This document shows positions 1 to 10,925 of a DNA stretch of 59,234 nt, piece by piece. The notes beneath the pieces are model-generated. The model ran no database searches. It was not told the origin of the DNA and saw nothing but the letters and a program-made list of their open reading frames with translations. The number at the start of each line of letters is the position of its first letter. The first letter of the stretch is position 1. A program made the position numbers and the translations under genes. This DNA comes from Trichococcus pasteurii (GTDB taxonomy: Bacteria > Bacillota > Bacilli > Lactobacillales > Aerococcaceae). The stretch lies in NCBI RefSeq assembly GCF_900112935.1, contig NZ_FONM01000018.1:1-59234 (forward strand), in the 5' to 3' direction.

Positions 1-91
1 TCGACCGAAGTCTAAGCTCCCTGCACATTTGGTTCGTTCATTCTTTGTTCAGTTTTCAAAGGTCAATCGCGCATCACGTATTACGTGATTG
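1..91 (-). other. rRNA operon leader (pre-16S 5' region), partial
   Basis: Read on the minus strand, this stretch resembles the transcribed spacer that precedes 16S rRNA in Lactobacillales, with a TTTGAAAACTGAACAAAG-type segment and then an AACCAAATGTGCAGGG-like segment. It lies directly downstream of tandem strong promoters. The 16S gene itself would start beyond the left edge. The identification rests on resemblance to known rrn leaders plus the promoters. Confidence 0.6.
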
Positions 92-98
92 CTTATTT

Positions 99-127
99 AT
101 AATACCACTTAACCAGCCCGGTGTCAA
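99..127 (-). promoter_or_regulatory. rrn promoter P2
   Basis: On the minus strand there is a perfect -35 TTGACA (122-127), a 17-bp spacer and a -10 TATTAT (99-104), just before the rRNA leader. It is the promoter nearest the rRNA. Confidence 0.75.
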
Positions 128-191
128 CGCCTTTTCGAAATATTTTTTCGAGATACTTCAGACGTTTTTGAACTGCAGTAGCAACTCTTAT

Positions 192-220
192 ATATTATCA
201 AATCCAGGACCATCTGTCAA
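192..220 (-). promoter_or_regulatory. rrn promoter P1
   Basis: The minus strand shows -35 TTGACA (215-220), a 17-bp spacer and -10 TAATAT (192-197). An AT-rich stretch lies upstream, compatible with an UP element. Tandem P1/P2 is the usual arrangement for rRNA operons. Confidence 0.75.
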
Positions 221-265
221 CAAATATTTTCCATCAGGACAAAGGATTAATTTGACAACTTAAAC

Positions 266-294
266 AGTCTACCACCTGACGAACACTCTGTCAA
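266..294 (-). promoter_or_regulatory. possible third upstream rrn promoter
   Basis: The minus strand shows -35 TTGACA (289-294), an exact 17-bp spacer and a weaker -10 TAGACT (266-271). The spacing matches the two promoters downstream, but the -10 is only moderately good. Confidence 0.4.
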
Positions 295-402
295 TACTAA
301 ATGGAATGTTTTTCAAAAAAATTTCCCCATCCTACGAACAAAAAGATTCAACAGACTAGTTGCGGATACTATAATCAGTTTGTTCGTAAAGGAGGAATTG
401 TT

Positions 403-1140
403 TTGATCATCATCGTTTACATATCCATCTTTTATTTCGGAGCCATTTTCGGATCCTTCTTCACTGTACTCGGAACGCGTATCCCGATCAAAGAAAACTT
501 CACCACCACACGCTCCCACTGCGTCCATTGCCAGCATACACTGCAGACAACAGATCTTTTTCCGATTGTTTCTTATGTATGTCACCGAGGCAAATGTGCT
601 TACTGTGCAACAAAAATAGATCCGATGTACTTCGCTTCGGAAATCATTTCCGGTTTTGTGACATGCCTTCTCTATTATTTCTACGCAACAGACTTGTTGC
701 AGTTACTCGCTCTCGCCTTTATGTTCTCGTTGCTGCTGGTCATATCGATTACCGATTATCTCTATCTGTTGATTCCTGATCGCTTTCAGCTCTTGTTGTT
801 TTTCGGTGTCGTATTTCATCAAATGACTCTTCCTACTACGGATTGGCCAGCAGCCTTCATTAGTTTTTTTGTGATCTTTTCATTGCTGTTCTTCACCGGA
901 CTCGCTCTTCCTGATGGAATCGGGGGCGGCGACGTCAAACTGCTTTCGATCTTGAGCCTCGCTTTCGGGCTGGAACCAACCTTGTTCATCATCCTGTTGG
1001 CCAGCCTCTTCGCAGGCTTTTGTTTTTTGCACACCTACCTGACAAACGGTAGCTCCTTGCAGCGCAGATTACCGTTCGGGCCCTTTCTCGCCGCGTCTGC
1101 CGTTGTGGTGCACTTTGCGCAAATGGTTTTGGTGCTTTGA
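403..1140 (+). CDS. comC: prepilin peptidase, A24 family (ComC/PilD)
   Basis: Membrane aspartic peptidase that cleaves, and in many cases N-methylates, type IV prepilin-like pseudopilins; in this group it usually serves DNA uptake competence. About 245 aa. The N-terminal cytoplasmic loop holds two CxxC pairs (HCVHC and CAYC) typical of the zinc-binding insert. The catalytic aspartates are visible in the D-x6-D stretch (ITDYLYLLIPD) and in the GGGD motif (IGGGDVKLL). Several hydrophobic segments follow. I chose the TTG start at 403 because an AAAGGAGG ribosome site ends 7 nt upstream; an ATG at 301 is in frame but has no such site. The gene converges on rpoC. The comC symbol is by family analogy, since no pilin genes are nearby. 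Confidence 0.85.
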   Translation: MIIIVYISIFYFGAIFGSFFTVLGTRIPIKENFTTTRSHCVHCQHTLQTTDLFPIVSYVCHRGKCAYCATKIDPMYFASEIISGFVTCLLYYFYATDLLQLLALAFMFSLLLVISITDYLYLLIPDRFQLLLFFGVVFHQMTLPTTDWPAAFISFFVIFSLLFFTGLALPDGIGGGDVKLLSILSLAFGLEPTLFIILLASLFAGFCFLHTYLTNGSSLQRRLPFGPFLAASAVVVHFAQMVLVL

Positions 1141-1192
1141 CGCCTCTCTAATTCTGTTCGAGGATTTTATTTATGCACAGAAATAACCTGTC

Positions 1193-1350
1193 AAAACCAT
1201 TTTGACGGGGAAAATCAGTTCAAATCACAGTCAGAAAAACCGCCGAAACCACCTTGGCGGGGAAAAATATCCGCGGACAGCATGATATTCCCCGCCAAAC
1301 CCATTTTCGCAGGGAATCACGCCAACAAACCCATTTTCAAATCCCAATCC
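1193..1350. repeat. degenerate short repeats with a long hairpin between comC and rpoC
   Basis: Four related units (about 1193-1218, 1245-1270, 1297-1320 and 1327-1350) follow a consensus near AAACCCATTTTGGCGGGG. Units 2 and 3 face a matching inverted arm, so 1254-1298 can fold into a strong stem: TTGGCGGGGAA with TAT pairs with ATATTCCCCGCCAA, leaving a 3-nt bulge. No gene is present here. The function is unknown; it may be a REP-like intergenic repeat. Confidence 0.45.
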
Positions 1351-1373
1351 TAGGAAAAAAAACATACAAACGA

Positions 1374-1410
1374 CAAAAAAACGCCCCGGAAAAGCAAATT
1401 GCTTTTCCGG
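1374..1410 (-). terminator. rpoC intrinsic terminator
   Basis: A 12-bp inverted repeat (CCGGAAAAGCAA / TTGCTTTTCCGG, 1386-1410) is followed on the minus strand by GGCG and a run of T (1375-1381). It lies 14 nt beyond the rpoC stop codon. Confidence 0.85.
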
Positions 1411-1424
1411 AACGTTTGTTGTTT

Positions 1425-4400
1425 TTATCCTCTGTAATCAGATAGGTCAGAACCCATTTCGGCTGTATCAGTGATGCTATAGACGCTCTCACTTTCGGCT
1501 TCGACGGCTTTTGGCTCCATCTTACGGTAGCGGGCCATACCTGTACCAGCAGGGATGATCTTACCGATGATAACATTCTCTTTAAGACCCAACAAGGAGT
1601 CTTTCTTGCCGCGGATTGCAGCATCCGTCAGGACACGAGTCGTTTCTTGGAAGGAAGCAGCAGACAAGAAGCTGTTTGTTTCCAATGACGCTTTTGTGAT
1701 TCCCAAAAGAACTGGACGGGCTGTTGCTGGAACTTCCCCAGCGTTGATGACAGCACGGTTGCGGTCTTCGAAATCTGAGATATCCATCAATGTACCTGGC
1801 AGGATATCTGTTGAACCCGGATCCATAACGCGAACTTTACGCAACATTTGACGAACCATAACTTCGATATGCTTGTCGCCGATTTCTACCCCTTGCATAC
1901 GGTATACTTTCTGAACTTCGCGCAGCAAGTACGTCTCAACAGACAATACATCGCGGACGCGCAACAAGCTCTTAGGCTCGATGGACCCTTCAGTCAACGG
2001 ATCCCCACGGTGAACGATGTCGCCTTCAGCCACTTTCGTACGTGCAGTGTAAGGAATGGTATACGTTCTTGTATCCGTGATCCCTTTGACTGTTACTTCT
2101 TTAGAACGATCGGACGCACTCTCATCAATGGAGACAACTTCCCCGGTAACTTCTGTGATGACAGCTTGCCCTTTCGGATTACGCGCTTCAAAGATTTCTT
2201 GGATACGCGGCAAACCTTGTGTGATATCGTCTCCGGCAACCCCACCCGTATGGAATGTACGCATGGTCAATTGAGTACCCGGTTCACCGATGGATTGGGC
2301 AGCGATCGTACCGACTGCTTCACCGACCTCAACATTTGAACCAGTAGCCAAGTTACGGCCGTAGCAACGTTTGCAGACGCCGTGTCTTGTGTTACATGTG
2401 AACACGGAACGGATCGTCACTTCTTCGATACCAGCATCAATGATTTCCTTGGCCATATCTTCTGTGATCAATTGGTTATGAACTGCAAGAACTTTGCCGT
2501 TTTCAGGATGAACCACTGTTTTTTGAGCATAACGGCCAATCAGACGCTCTTCCAAGGCCTCAATGACTTCATTGCCTTCTTGGATCGAACGGACGATCAG
2601 ACCACGATCGGTGCCGCAATCGTCTTCACGGATAATAACATCTTGCGCAACGTCAACCAAACGACGAGTCAGGTAACCTGAATCGGCTGTCTTCAAGGCT
2701 GTATCGGTCATCCCTTTACGAGCTCCATGGGTAGAGATAAACATTTCCAAAACGCTTAGTCCTTCACGGAAGTTCGAAGTGATCGGCAGTTCCATGATCT
2801 TACCATTTGGAGCGGCCATCAGACCACGCATACCGGCAAGTTGCGTAAAGTTGGAGATGTTACCACGGGCTCCGGAATCACTCATCATGAAGATCGGATT
2901 TTCTTGTCCCAATGTCTTCATCAGTTCGATCTGGATTTCATCTTTCGCCATGTTCCAAGTTGTGATGACGCTGTTGTATCTTTCATCATCGGTGATCAGA
3001 CCACGACGGAATTGTTTTGTGATGTTATCGACTTTTTTGTGCGCTCTTTCCAGAATCTCTGCTTTGGATTCCAATACCAAGATATCGGCGATCCCTACAG
3101 TGATACCTGCACGAGTCGAGATTTTGTAACCCAGGTCCTTCATTTTGTCCAACATCTTCGAAGTTTCCGTTACTTGGAACTTCTTGAAGACGGCAGCAAT
3201 GATATTTCCAAGGTATTTCTTCTTGAACGGTCCGACAATTTCTTGTTTCTTGATGAACGCCTGAACGTCTTCGCCGGCTTCAACAAAGTATTTATCCGGA
3301 GTCGCTACATCCAAGTTGAATTGCGTTGGTTCGTTCAAATACGGGAATTCATCCGGCATGATTTCGTTAAAGAAGATCTTACCGACTGTCGTCACCAACA
3401 GACGGCCTCTTTGCCATTCTGTCCATGGTTTCTTAGGCAACGAATTCGTGCTGATCGCTACTCTGGTATGCAGATGGACAAATCCACCTTCATAAGCCAG
3501 ACCCGCTTCTTCAGCGTTGGAGAAGATCATTCCTTCGCCGACTTTATTGATTTCTTCCAGCGTCAGGTAATAGTTACCCAAGACCATATCCTGGGATGGG
3601 GTTACGACTGGTTTACCATCTTTTGGATTCAAGATGTTCTGTGCAGCCAGCATCAATAGACGCGCTTCTGCTTGTGCTTCTTCGCCCAGCGGTACGTGGA
3701 CGGCCATTTGGTCACCATCGAAATCGGCGTTATAGGCTTCACATACCAACGGATGCAGACGGATTGCTTTACCTTCGACAAGTACCGGTTCAAATGCTTG
3801 GATACCCAAACGGTGAAGCGTCGGTGCGCGGTTCAGCAATACCGGATGTTCTCTGATGACATCTTCCAATACATCCCAGACATCATCGTCCATACGGTCG
3901 ATTTTGCGTTTTGCATTTTTGATGTTGCTTGCGATATCACGGGCAACCAATTCTTTCATCAAGAACGGTTTGAACAACTCGATCGCCATTTCTTTCGGCA
4001 AGCCACATTGGTACATTTTCAGGAAAGGTCCAACTACGATTACGGAACGTCCGGAGTAGTCAACACGTTTACCCAGCAAGTTTTGACGGAAACGCCCTTG
4101 TTTCCCTTTCAACATGTGCGAAAGTGATTTCAATGGACGGTTACCTGGTCCTGTTACAGGACGGCCGCGACGACCGTTATCGATCAAAGCATCGACAGCT
4201 TCCTGCAGCATGCGTTTTTCATTCTGAACGATGATGTTCGGTGCGTTCAGATCCAACAAGCGTTTCAGACGGTTGTTACGGTTGATGACACGACGGTAAA
4301 GGTCGTTCAAGTCACTTGTTGCGAAACGGCCGCCTTCCAATTGAACCATCGGACGCAAATCTGGAGGGATAACCGGGATTACATCCATGATCATCCAGCT

Positions 4401-5069
4401 AGGTTTGTTCCCTGAAGAACGGAAAGCATCCAAGATATCCAAACGACGGATTGCACGCGTACGTTTTTGTCCAGTCGCGGATTTCAAGTCTTCTTTTAAT
4501 TGTTCACATTCAGTATCGACATCGACGCGATCAAGCAATTGCTTGATTGCTTCCGCACCCATGGCCGCATGGAAACCATTTCCGAATTGCGCCCGTTTGT
4601 CACGGTATTCTCTTTCTGTCAGCAACTGTTTCGATTCCAAGACAGTATCACCTGGTTCGATGACAACGTAGGAAGCGAAGTAAATGATTTCTTCCAATGC
4701 ACGCGGGCTCATATCCAATACAAGTCCCATACGGCTAGGAATCCCTTTGAAGTACCATACATGGGTTACAGGAGCAGCCAATTCGATATGGCCCATTCTT
4801 TCACGACGGACCTTAGCGCGGGTTACTTCAACGCCACAGCGATCGCAAACGATGCCTTTGTAACGGATACCATTGTATTTACCACATGAACATTTCCAGT
4901 CCTTTTGCGGTCCAAAAATTCGCTCACAGAACAAACCTTCTTTTTCAGGTTTCAGTGTTCTGTAGTTGATTGTTTCTGGTTTTTTAACTTCCCCGTAAGA
5001 CCAGCTACGGATCTTATCAGGAGAAGCCAAAGAGATTTGCATACTTTCAAATTTATTAACGTCTATCAA
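1425..5069 (-). CDS. rpoC: DNA-directed RNA polymerase subunit beta'
   Basis: Large catalytic subunit of RNA polymerase, 1214 aa, normal length for Firmicutes. The N-terminal zinc ribbon (CSCGKYNG...CDRCG) is present. The invariant [12 protein letters not shown] motif carries the three aspartates that bind the active-site magnesium. The second zinc site ([13 protein letters not shown]) lies in the C-terminal half. Translation starts at TTG (5069), nine nt after a GGGAGG site. The gene follows rpoB by 119 nt; that gap holds a GC-rich inverted repeat (about 5155-5180) without a T run, so both genes are probably co-transcribed. Confidence 0.98.
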   Translation of the reverse strand: MIDVNKFESMQISLASPDKIRSWSYGEVKKPETINYRTLKPEKEGLFCERIFGPQKDWKCSCGKYNGIRYKGIVCDRCGVEVTRAKVRRERMGHIELAAPVTHVWYFKGIPSRMGLVLDMSPRALEEIIYFASYVVIEPGDTVLESKQLLTEREYRDKRAQFGNGFHAAMGAEAIKQLLDRVDVDTECEQLKEDLKSATGQKRTRAIRRLDILDAFRSSGNKPSWMIMDVIPVIPPDLRPMVQLEGGRFATSDLNDLYRRVINRNNRLKRLLDLNAPNIIVQNEKRMLQEAVDALIDNGRRGRPVTGPGNRPLKSLSHMLKGKQGRFRQNLLGKRVDYSGRSVIVVGPFLKMYQCGLPKEMAIELFKPFLMKELVARDIASNIKNAKRKIDRMDDDVWDVLEDVIREHPVLLNRAPTLHRLGIQAFEPVLVEGKAIRLHPLVCEAYNADFDGDQMAVHVPLGEEAQAEARLLMLAAQNILNPKDGKPVVTPSQDMVLGNYYLTLEEINKVGEGMIFSNAEEAGLAYEGGFVHLHTRVAISTNSLPKKPWTEWQRGRLLVTTVGKIFFNEIMPDEFPYLNEPTQFNLDVATPDKYFVEAGEDVQAFIKKQEIVGPFKKKYLGNIIAAVFKKFQVTETSKMLDKMKDLGYKISTRAGITVGIADILVLESKAEILERAHKKVDNITKQFRRGLITDDERYNSVITTWNMAKDEIQIELMKTLGQENPIFMMSDSGARGNISNFTQLAGMRGLMAAPNGKIMELPITSNFREGLSVLEMFISTHGARKGMTDTALKTADSGYLTRRLVDVAQDVIIREDDCGTDRGLIVRSIQEGNEVIEALEERLIGRYAQKTVVHPENGKVLAVHNQLITEDMAKEIIDAGIEEVTIRSVFTCNTRHGVCKRCYGRNLATGSNVEVGEAVGTIAAQSIGEPGTQLTMRTFHTGGVAGDDITQGLPRIQEIFEARNPKGQAVITEVTGEVVSIDESASDRSKEVTVKGITDTRTYTIPYTARTKVAEGDIVHRGDPLTEGSIEPKSLLRVRDVLSVETYLLREVQKVYRMQGVEIGDKHIEVMVRQMLRKVRVMDPGSTDILPGTLMDISDFEDRNRAVINAGEVPATARPVLLGITKASLETNSFLSAASFQETTRVLTDAAIRGKKDSLLGLKENVIIGKIIPAGTGMARYRKMEPKAVEAESESVYSITDTAEMGSDLSDYRG

Positions 5070-5188
5070 GGGGCCAACCTCCCTTTATTCTTTGAGCTGC
5101 CCAAAATGCTCTATCTGCGTTTCTCGTGAGGCAATGCGCTTTGATCAAACATGCGCCCGAACGCTTCAGCAGCGTCCGGGAACACGGA

Positions 5189-8100
5189 TTAGTCTCTCTT
5201 CATTGCTTCAGATTGTTTATTTAATCTTTCCATATTCACAACATCGTCTTCTTCATCCATGTCGCGCAATTCGATTTCTTCTTCTGCTTCATCAAGCACT
5301 TTCATATCCAATCCGAGTGCTTGCAATTCTTTCACCAATACGCGGAATGATTCAGGTACACCTGGACGAGGAATTGTTTCGCCTTTGACGATCGCTTCGT
5401 ATGTTTTCACACGACCGACAACATCATCTGATTTGTATGTCAAGATTTCTTGCAATGTATAGGCAGCACCATAAGCTTCCAGTGCCCAAACTTCCATCTC
5501 TCCGAAACGTTGTCCACCGAACTGAGCTTTACCACCCAATGGTTGTTGCGTAACTAAAGAGTATGGTCCAGTTGAACGAGCATGCAATTTATCATCAACC
5601 ATGTGGGAAAGTTTCAGATAGTACATGACGCCGACGGATACACGGTTATCGAACGGTTGACCTGTACGGCCATCATAAAGGATGGTTTTGGCATCGTTCG
5701 CCATACCGGCTTCAGCCACAGTACCCCAAACGTCATCTTCATCCGCACCATCGAATACTGGAGATGCGACGTAGATGCCTAATGAACGGGCAGCCATACC
5801 TAAGTGAAGTTCCAATACTTGTCCGATGTTCATACGCGATGGTACCCCTAGAGGGTTCAACATGATGTCAACAGGCGTGCCGTCTGGCATGTATGGCATA
5901 TCTTCTTCAGGCATGATACGGGATACAACCCCTTTGTTACCATGACGTCCAGCCATCTTATCCCCTTCGTTGATTTTACGTTTTTGAACGATGTAGACAC
6001 GCACCAACAAATTCACGCCAGGTGACAATTCATCCCCTGCTTCACGGGTAAAGATCTTCACATCGTGGACGATACCGCCGCCGCCGTGAGGAACACGTAG
6101 CGATGTATCGCGCACTTCGCGGGCTTTTTCACCGAAGATGGCATGCAATAGACGTTCTTCCGCGGACAGTTCCGTCATCCCTTTAGGAGTGACTTTACCG
6201 ACTAGGATATCCCCATCTTTGACTTCCGCACCGATGCGGATGATGCCGCGCTCGTCAAGATCTTTCAAAGCATCTTCGCCGACGTTAGGCAATTCGCGGG
6301 TGATTTCTTCAGGTCCAAGCTTCGTATCACGTGCTTCTGATTCGTATTCTTCGATATGGATAGAAGTGTACACATCATCACGGACAAGACGTTCGTTCAT
6401 GATAACAGCATCCTCGTAGTTGTAACCTTCCCAAGTCATGAAGGCAACCAAAACGTTCTGTCCAAGAGCCATTTCGCCTTTTTCCATAGATGGGCCATCC
6501 GCTAATGTCTCGCCGACATCGACACGGTCACCCAAAGCTACGATTGGACGTTGGTTATAGCAAGTTCCTGAGTTGGAACGTTGGAACTTGATGATTTCGT
6601 ATTTATCCAAAGCGCCATTGTCGCGACGGACACGGATTTCTTTGGCATCCACGTATTCAACCACACCATCATTTTGGCACAACAGGGCTGCGCCTGAGTC
6701 ATGGGCGGCTTTGTATTCCATCCCGGTACCGACGAACGGTGCTTGCGGGTTGATCAGCGGAACAGCTTGACGTTGCATGTTGGCACCCATCAAAGCACGG
6801 TTGGAGTCATCGTTTTCCAAGAACGGGATGCAGGCTGTCGCGACAGCAACTACTTGTTTTGGAGAAACGTCCATGTAATCGACGCGTTCGATCGGAACTT
6901 CCAAGTTGTCATGGATATAACGGGCCATGACGATATTGTTGGCGAAGCTTCCGTCTTCCAATAGGACCGAGTTGGCTTGCGCTACGGTGAAGTTATCTTC
7001 TTCGTCAGCAGTCAAGTAGTCGATGATATTGGTAACCTTATGCGTGTTCCAGTCAACACGGCGGTAAGGTGTTTCAATGAAGCCATATTTGTTGATTTTC
7101 GCATAACTGGACAAGCTGTTGATCAGTCCGATATTCGGGCCCTCAGGCGTTTCGATCGGACACATACGGCCATAGTGGGAATAGTGAACGTCTCGGACTT
7201 CATATCCGGCACGGTCCCGCGTCAAACCACCGGGTCCTAAGGCAGAAAGACGACGTTTGTGCGTCAATTCGCCCAACGGATTCGTTTGGTCCATGAACTG
7301 CGACAATTGGGATGAACCAAAGAATTCTTTGATTGCAGCCACTACCGGGCGGATGTTGATCAATTGTTGCGGTGTTACGGTAGAAACATCCTGGATGGAC
7401 ATTCTTTCGCGCACGACACGCTCCATCCGTGACAAACCGATACGGAATTGGTTCTGCAACAACTCTCCGACCGAACGGATACGTCTGTTACCCAAGTGGT
7501 CGATGTCATCCGTTGTTCCCAGTCCTTCAGAAAGATTGAAGAAGTAGTTCATGGAAGCAAAGATATCGGCAGTCGTCAGATGTTTGATATCGTCAGCAAT
7601 TTCGGAATTTCCGATGATGTTGATGACTTTCTCAGGGTCTTTCTTAGAGTAGACTTTCACTACCTGCATAACGACCGGATCAGTCACAACACCATCATCA
7701 GTAGGGTACAACGTCACTTGGTTCAAGCCGTTATCCAAATAAGGCGCTAAGCGTTCCATTACGCCGCGATCCAATTCGGTTCCTTTTTCCGCGATGATTT
7801 CACCTGTCTCAGGATCGACCAATGTTTCAGCCAATGTCTGGTTGTACAAGCGTGTTTTGACATTCAATTTTTTATTTACTTTATAGCGTCCAACCGGAGC
7901 CATATCATATCTTCTTGGGTCGAAGAAACGGGCATTCAGCAAGTTACGCGAGCTGTCGGCCGTTTTCGGTTCGCCTGGACGAAGTCTCTCGTAGACGTCT
8001 TTCAACGCTTCTTCTGTTCTGGAGTCTGATGCATTCTTATGTACATCTTTTTCCATAGTCAGGCGTAAGCTTTCGTTGTCGCCGAAGATCTCAAGAATCT

Positions 8101-8725
8101 GATCATCCGAACCGAAGCCCAATGCGCGGACCAAAACGGTCAACGGGATTTTTCTGGTGCGGTCGATACGGACGTAAGAGATATCTTTCGCATCCGTTTC
8201 ATACTCCAACCATGCGCCACGGTTAGGAATCAACGTGTTGCCGAAGCTTTCTTTCCCGTTTTTGTCCATCTTGTTATGGAAATAAACGCCTGGAGAACGA
8301 ACCAATTGTGAGACGATAACACGTTCCGCTCCGTTGATGATGAAGGTACCCATATCTGTCATTAATGGGAAATCACCAAAGAAAACTTCCTGGTCTTTGA
8401 TTTCGCCTGTTTCTTTATTGATCAAGCGTAGTTTTACATAAATCGGCGCCGAGTAGTTGGCATCATGTGCACGTGCTTCTGAAACAGTATATTTTGGAGC
8501 ATGGAATTCATAATCGACAAATTCCAATGCTAAGTTCCCTGTGTGATCTTCAATCGGCGTGATGTCCTTGAACATCTCTTTGATCCCGGTTTCCAGGAAC
8601 CATTTGTAAGAATCCGTTTGAATCTCAATCAGGTTAGGAAGCTCTAACACTTCACTGATACGCGAATAACTTCTGCGGGTACGTTGTTTCCCGAATTTTT
8701 CATTATGCCCTAACAACTTCTTCAC
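5189..8725 (-). CDS. rpoB: DNA-directed RNA polymerase subunit beta
   Basis: 1178 aa, full length. It contains the conserved fork and rifampicin-binding region ([20 protein letters not shown] then RLSALGPGG) with the residues usual in rifampicin-sensitive bacteria. It also has the NIGLINSL and [12 protein letters not shown] segments near the active centre. The C-terminus has an acidic tail, common in Lactobacillales. Transcription probably starts at the promoter near 8963-8991, giving an untranslated leader of more than 200 nt. Confidence 0.98.
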   Translation of the reverse strand: MKKLLGHNEKFGKQRTRRSYSRISEVLELPNLIEIQTDSYKWFLETGIKEMFKDITPIEDHTGNLALEFVDYEFHAPKYTVSEARAHDANYSAPIYVKLRLINKETGEIKDQEVFFGDFPLMTDMGTFIINGAERVIVSQLVRSPGVYFHNKMDKNGKESFGNTLIPNRGAWLEYETDAKDISYVRIDRTRKIPLTVLVRALGFGSDDQILEIFGDNESLRLTMEKDVHKNASDSRTEEALKDVYERLRPGEPKTADSSRNLLNARFFDPRRYDMAPVGRYKVNKKLNVKTRLYNQTLAETLVDPETGEIIAEKGTELDRGVMERLAPYLDNGLNQVTLYPTDDGVVTDPVVMQVVKVYSKKDPEKVINIIGNSEIADDIKHLTTADIFASMNYFFNLSEGLGTTDDIDHLGNRRIRSVGELLQNQFRIGLSRMERVVRERMSIQDVSTVTPQQLINIRPVVAAIKEFFGSSQLSQFMDQTNPLGELTHKRRLSALGPGGLTRDRAGYEVRDVHYSHYGRMCPIETPEGPNIGLINSLSSYAKINKYGFIETPYRRVDWNTHKVTNIIDYLTADEEDNFTVAQANSVLLEDGSFANNIVMARYIHDNLEVPIERVDYMDVSPKQVVAVATACIPFLENDDSNRALMGANMQRQAVPLINPQAPFVGTGMEYKAAHDSGAALLCQNDGVVEYVDAKEIRVRRDNGALDKYEIIKFQRSNSGTCYNQRPIVALGDRVDVGETLADGPSMEKGEMALGQNVLVAFMTWEGYNYEDAVIMNERLVRDDVYTSIHIEEYESEARDTKLGPEEITRELPNVGEDALKDLDERGIIRIGAEVKDGDILVGKVTPKGMTELSAEERLLHAIFGEKAREVRDTSLRVPHGGGGIVHDVKIFTREAGDELSPGVNLLVRVYIVQKRKINEGDKMAGRHGNKGVVSRIMPEEDMPYMPDGTPVDIMLNPLGVPSRMNIGQVLELHLGMAARSLGIYVASPVFDGADEDDVWGTVAEAGMANDAKTILYDGRTGQPFDNRVSVGVMYYLKLSHMVDDKLHARSTGPYSLVTQQPLGGKAQFGGQRFGEMEVWALEAYGAAYTLQEILTYKSDDVVGRVKTYEAIVKGETIPRPGVPESFRVLVKELQALGLDMKVLDEAEEEIELRDMDEEDDVVNMERLNKQSEAMKRD

Positions 8726-8962
8726 CCCTACTTAAATTTAGACCTTTAGCGACAACACACTCTTATGTTGCATTTTCGCAACAAGTGTTACGTTTTTGTT
8801 ACATATACAATCCGCAACGTTTTTTTGGCAAAAAAAAACCAAAAGAAGGTTGCAATTTCTGAGAAAATTACTCTTTCTTTTGTTTTCTGCCTTGAAAAGC
8901 GCGTCTGGACAATATTTCAGTCGCGTTTTCTGAATTATCTTATGCGTCTATATTACCTTACT
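8726..8962 (-). promoter_or_regulatory. long structured rpoB leader
   Basis: There is no gene between the rpoB start and its promoter. The minus-strand RNA can form at least two hairpins: one around 8757-8800 built on GTTGC-gaaaat-GCAAC with flanking ACACTT/AAGAGTGT arms, and one around 8813-8857 with TTTTGG and CCAAAA arms separated by a T run. Their role, if any, is unknown. Confidence 0.4.
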
Positions 8963-8991
8963 ATTCTACACACATGATTTTCATTTGTCAA
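8963..8991 (-). promoter_or_regulatory. rpoBC promoter
   Basis: The minus strand has a perfect -35 TTGACA (8986-8991), a 17-bp spacer and -10 TAGAAT (8963-8968), just past the end of the methyltransferase gene. Confidence 0.7.
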
Positions 8992-9025
8992 CAGTCTTTC
9001 GCTCGCATCCGATCCGGGACACGTG

Positions 9026-9634
9026 CTAGGCTTTGACCGATTGGATGATCCAATAGCCTTTGTCGCGGGCAATGACTGCGACATTCCCGAAGACATCCAA
9101 CATCTTTTGCTCAGCACTCGGCGCGCCTTGCTTCTTTTGGATGACTACAGTCAGCGTGCCGCCCGGCAAGAGATGCACGTGCGCTTCCGACAGGATGCGA
9201 TGAACGACCTGTTTACCGGCGCGGATCGGCGGATTACTGACGATAGCCGCGAATTGCCTTTCTTCTGGCACTTGGTCGTAGGTATTCGACTCGTAGACTT
9301 TCACATTGCGGATGTTGTTGGCTTCCGCATTTCTGCGCGCTAAAGACATAGCCCGCTCGTTTACGTCCACCATCTCCACCAATCTTGCAGGATAGGCATA
9401 GGCTAGCGCCAGCCCCATCGGACCGTAGCCGCAGCCGACATCCAAGATATCCCCGGCAACCTCCTCATTCAAGCGGAACGTTTCGATCAGCAAGCGCGAA
9501 CCGAAGTCGACCGTTTTTTTGGAGAAGACACCGCTGTCCGAGATGAAACGAAACTCACGGCCCCTCAAAGGGAAAGTCCAGGAAGCTTCCTTGCTTTCGG
9601 TCTCAGGATTCTTTGTGTAGTAATGATTTGACAT
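9026..9634 (-). CDS. class I SAM-dependent methyltransferase, RsmC-like
   Basis: Predicted to methylate guanine N2 of 16S rRNA (RsmC/G1207 family), 202 aa. The SAM-binding motif I is DVGCGYGPMG. The catalytic NPP motif appears as SNPPIRAGK, characteristic of the RsmC/RlmG group. Firmicute members have only this catalytic half of the E. coli protein. I chose the ATG at 9634 because AAGGAG lies 8 nt upstream. It sits between rplL and rpoB, a frequent location in Lactobacillales and Bacilli. The exact target base is inferred from the family. Confidence 0.85.
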   Translation of the reverse strand: MSNHYYTKNPETESKEASWTFPLRGREFRFISDSGVFSKKTVDFGSRLLIETFRLNEEVAGDILDVGCGYGPMGLALAYAYPARLVEMVDVNERAMSLARRNAEANNIRNVKVYESNTYDQVPEERQFAAIVSNPPIRAGKQVVHRILSEAHVHLLPGGTLTVVIQKKQGAPSAEQKMLDVFGNVAVIARDKGYWIIQSVKA

Positions 9635-9680
9635 ATTTCCAACTCCTTCTGACGGAAGTCCGACACTGCAGGGAAAATAC

Positions 9681-9711
9681 AAGAAAAGCCAGGATAATTG
9701 CTTATCCTGGC
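9681..9711 (-). terminator. rplJ-rplL terminator
   Basis: A perfect 10-bp stem (GCCAGGATAA / TTATCCTGGC, 9688-9711) with a 4-nt loop is followed by TTTTCTT on the minus strand. It separates rplL from the methyltransferase. Confidence 0.8.
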
Positions 9712-9769
9712 CAGTCTATTTACACAATCTAGAATTGTGTTTCTGTAGAAATAATCTTTTGAAAAAAGA

Positions 9770-10135
9770 TTATTTAACTGTTACAGAAGCGCCAACTTCT
9801 TCTAATTGAGCTTTCAATGCTTCAGCATCTTCTTTAGATACAGCTTCTTTGATAACGCCAGGAGCGCCGTCAACTAGAGCTTTAGCTTCTTTCAAGCCTA
9901 GGCCTGTAGCTTCACGTACAACTTTGATTACTTTGATTTTAGAATCTCCAGCTGAAGTTAATTCAACGTTGAATTCAGTTTGCTCTTCTTCTGCTGCTGC
10001 TACTGCGCCTGCTGCTGCTACTGGAGCTGCAGCTGTTACGCCGAATTCTTCTTCGATAGCTTTTACTAAGTCGTTTAATTCTAGAACTGTTGCTACTTTG
10101 ATGTCAGCAATGATTGCTTCGATGTTTAATGACAT
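9770..10135 (-). CDS. rplL: 50S ribosomal protein L7/L12
   Basis: 121 aa acidic stalk protein that recruits translation factors to the ribosome. It has the N-terminal dimerisation domain ([13 protein letters not shown]), an Ala-rich hinge ([18 protein letters not shown]) and the conserved C-terminal domain with [20 protein letters not shown]. The start ATG at 10135 follows GGAGG. It is co-transcribed with rplJ. Confidence 0.97.
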   Translation of the reverse strand: MSLNIEAIIADIKVATVLELNDLVKAIEEEFGVTAAAPVAAAGAVAAAEEEQTEFNVELTSAGDSKIKVIKVVREATGLGLKEAKALVDGAPGVIKEAVSKEDAEALKAQLEEVGASVTVK

Positions 10136-10220
10136 TTTGTGTTCCTCCGTTTTTGGTTTAAGTTTTTTTGTGCCTCCATTAAAGAGGCTTGTGTTTTGGT
10201 TCATCTAGCAGAACTGCAAA

Positions 10221-10721
10221 TTATGCAGCTTCGCCGTCTTTCTCGGATACAGCTTTAATAGCCAACGCAAAGTTGCGGACTGGAGCTTGTAGTACTGAAA
10301 GTAACATAGAAAGCATACCTTCGCGGTTTGGTAGTTTTGCCAAAGCTTCGATTTCTTCTTTAGAAGAAACGTTACCCTCAACGATACCACCTTTGATTTC
10401 TAGTTTATCAGCAGTTTTTGCAAATTCGGCCATGATTTTGGCTGGAGCTACAACATCTTCAGAACTGAATGCAACAGCAGTAGGTCCTTTGAAGATGCTT
10501 TCCATGCCTTCCAAACCTGCAGCGACAGCAGCACGTACCATTAGAGAGTTTTTGATAACTTTCATTTCTACGCCAGCTTCACGCAATTGTTTTCTTAATT
10601 CAGTCACCTGTTCAACAGTAAGACCTAAATAATCAACAACGACTACAGATGCGGATTCTTGGATTTTTGTTGTCAGTTCTTCAACCAACAGTTGTTTTTG
10701 TGCAATAGCAGCTTCACTCAT
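10221..10721 (-). CDS. rplJ: 50S ribosomal protein L10
   Basis: 166 aa base of the L7/L12 stalk, which binds 23S rRNA and carries the L12 dimers on its C-terminal helix. The family signature [19 protein letters not shown] is clear. An upstream GTG overlaps the AGGGGGTG ribosome site, so ATG at 10721 is the better start. Its synthesis should be autoregulated by the L10 leader immediately upstream. Confidence 0.96.
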   Translation of the reverse strand: MSEAAIAQKQLLVEELTTKIQESASVVVVDYLGLTVEQVTELRKQLREAGVEMKVIKNSLMVRAAVAAGLEGMESIFKGPTAVAFSSEDVVAPAKIMAEFAKTADKLEIKGGIVEGNVSSKEEIEALAKLPNREGMLSMLLSVLQAPVRNFALAIKAVSEKDGEAA

Positions 10722-10767
10722 CTTATATTTCACCCCCTGGATTTTATGATAGAATTTCTTGTAAAAA

Positions 10768-10880
10768 CAAAAAACTCTATGTCACCTAGACATAGAGGAT
10801 CCATAAATATCTCATTGGATTCTTCCTCGGCAGGTATATTAAGGCTCGCACCCCCTGCTGTCTTCGGTAAGCATATATTA
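10768..10880 (-). promoter_or_regulatory. L10 leader with attenuator
   Basis: The minus-strand RNA carries the L10-leader hallmark: GCAGGGGGTGCGAG, then CCTTAATATACC and TGCCGAGGA. It is followed by a terminator stem (CTCTATG / CATAGAG, 10775-10797) and a TTTTTTG run. In this family, excess L10(L12)4 binds the leader and favours termination. The assignment rests on recognisable sequence and structure. Confidence 0.85.
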
Positions 10881-10881
10881 A

Positions 10882-10918
10882 CCTCAACGACTATACCAAA
10901 GATAGTCGCTGAGGTCAA
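10882..10918 (-). promoter_or_regulatory. rplJL promoter lying inside an inverted repeat
   Basis: The minus strand has -35 TTGACC (10913-10918), a 17-bp spacer and -10 TATAGT (10890-10895). The same bases form a 13-bp inverted repeat (CCTCAGCGACTAT / ATAGTCGTTGAGG) with one G-T pair, 12 nt after the rplA stop. A T run follows the repeat only on the plus strand, so it is not a normal rplA terminator. Confidence 0.5.
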
Positions 10919-10925
10919 GGTTTTT

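Noticed and set aside
5155-5180. Terminator between rpoB and rpoC
   Set aside because: A GC-rich stem exists but no T run follows on the minus strand.
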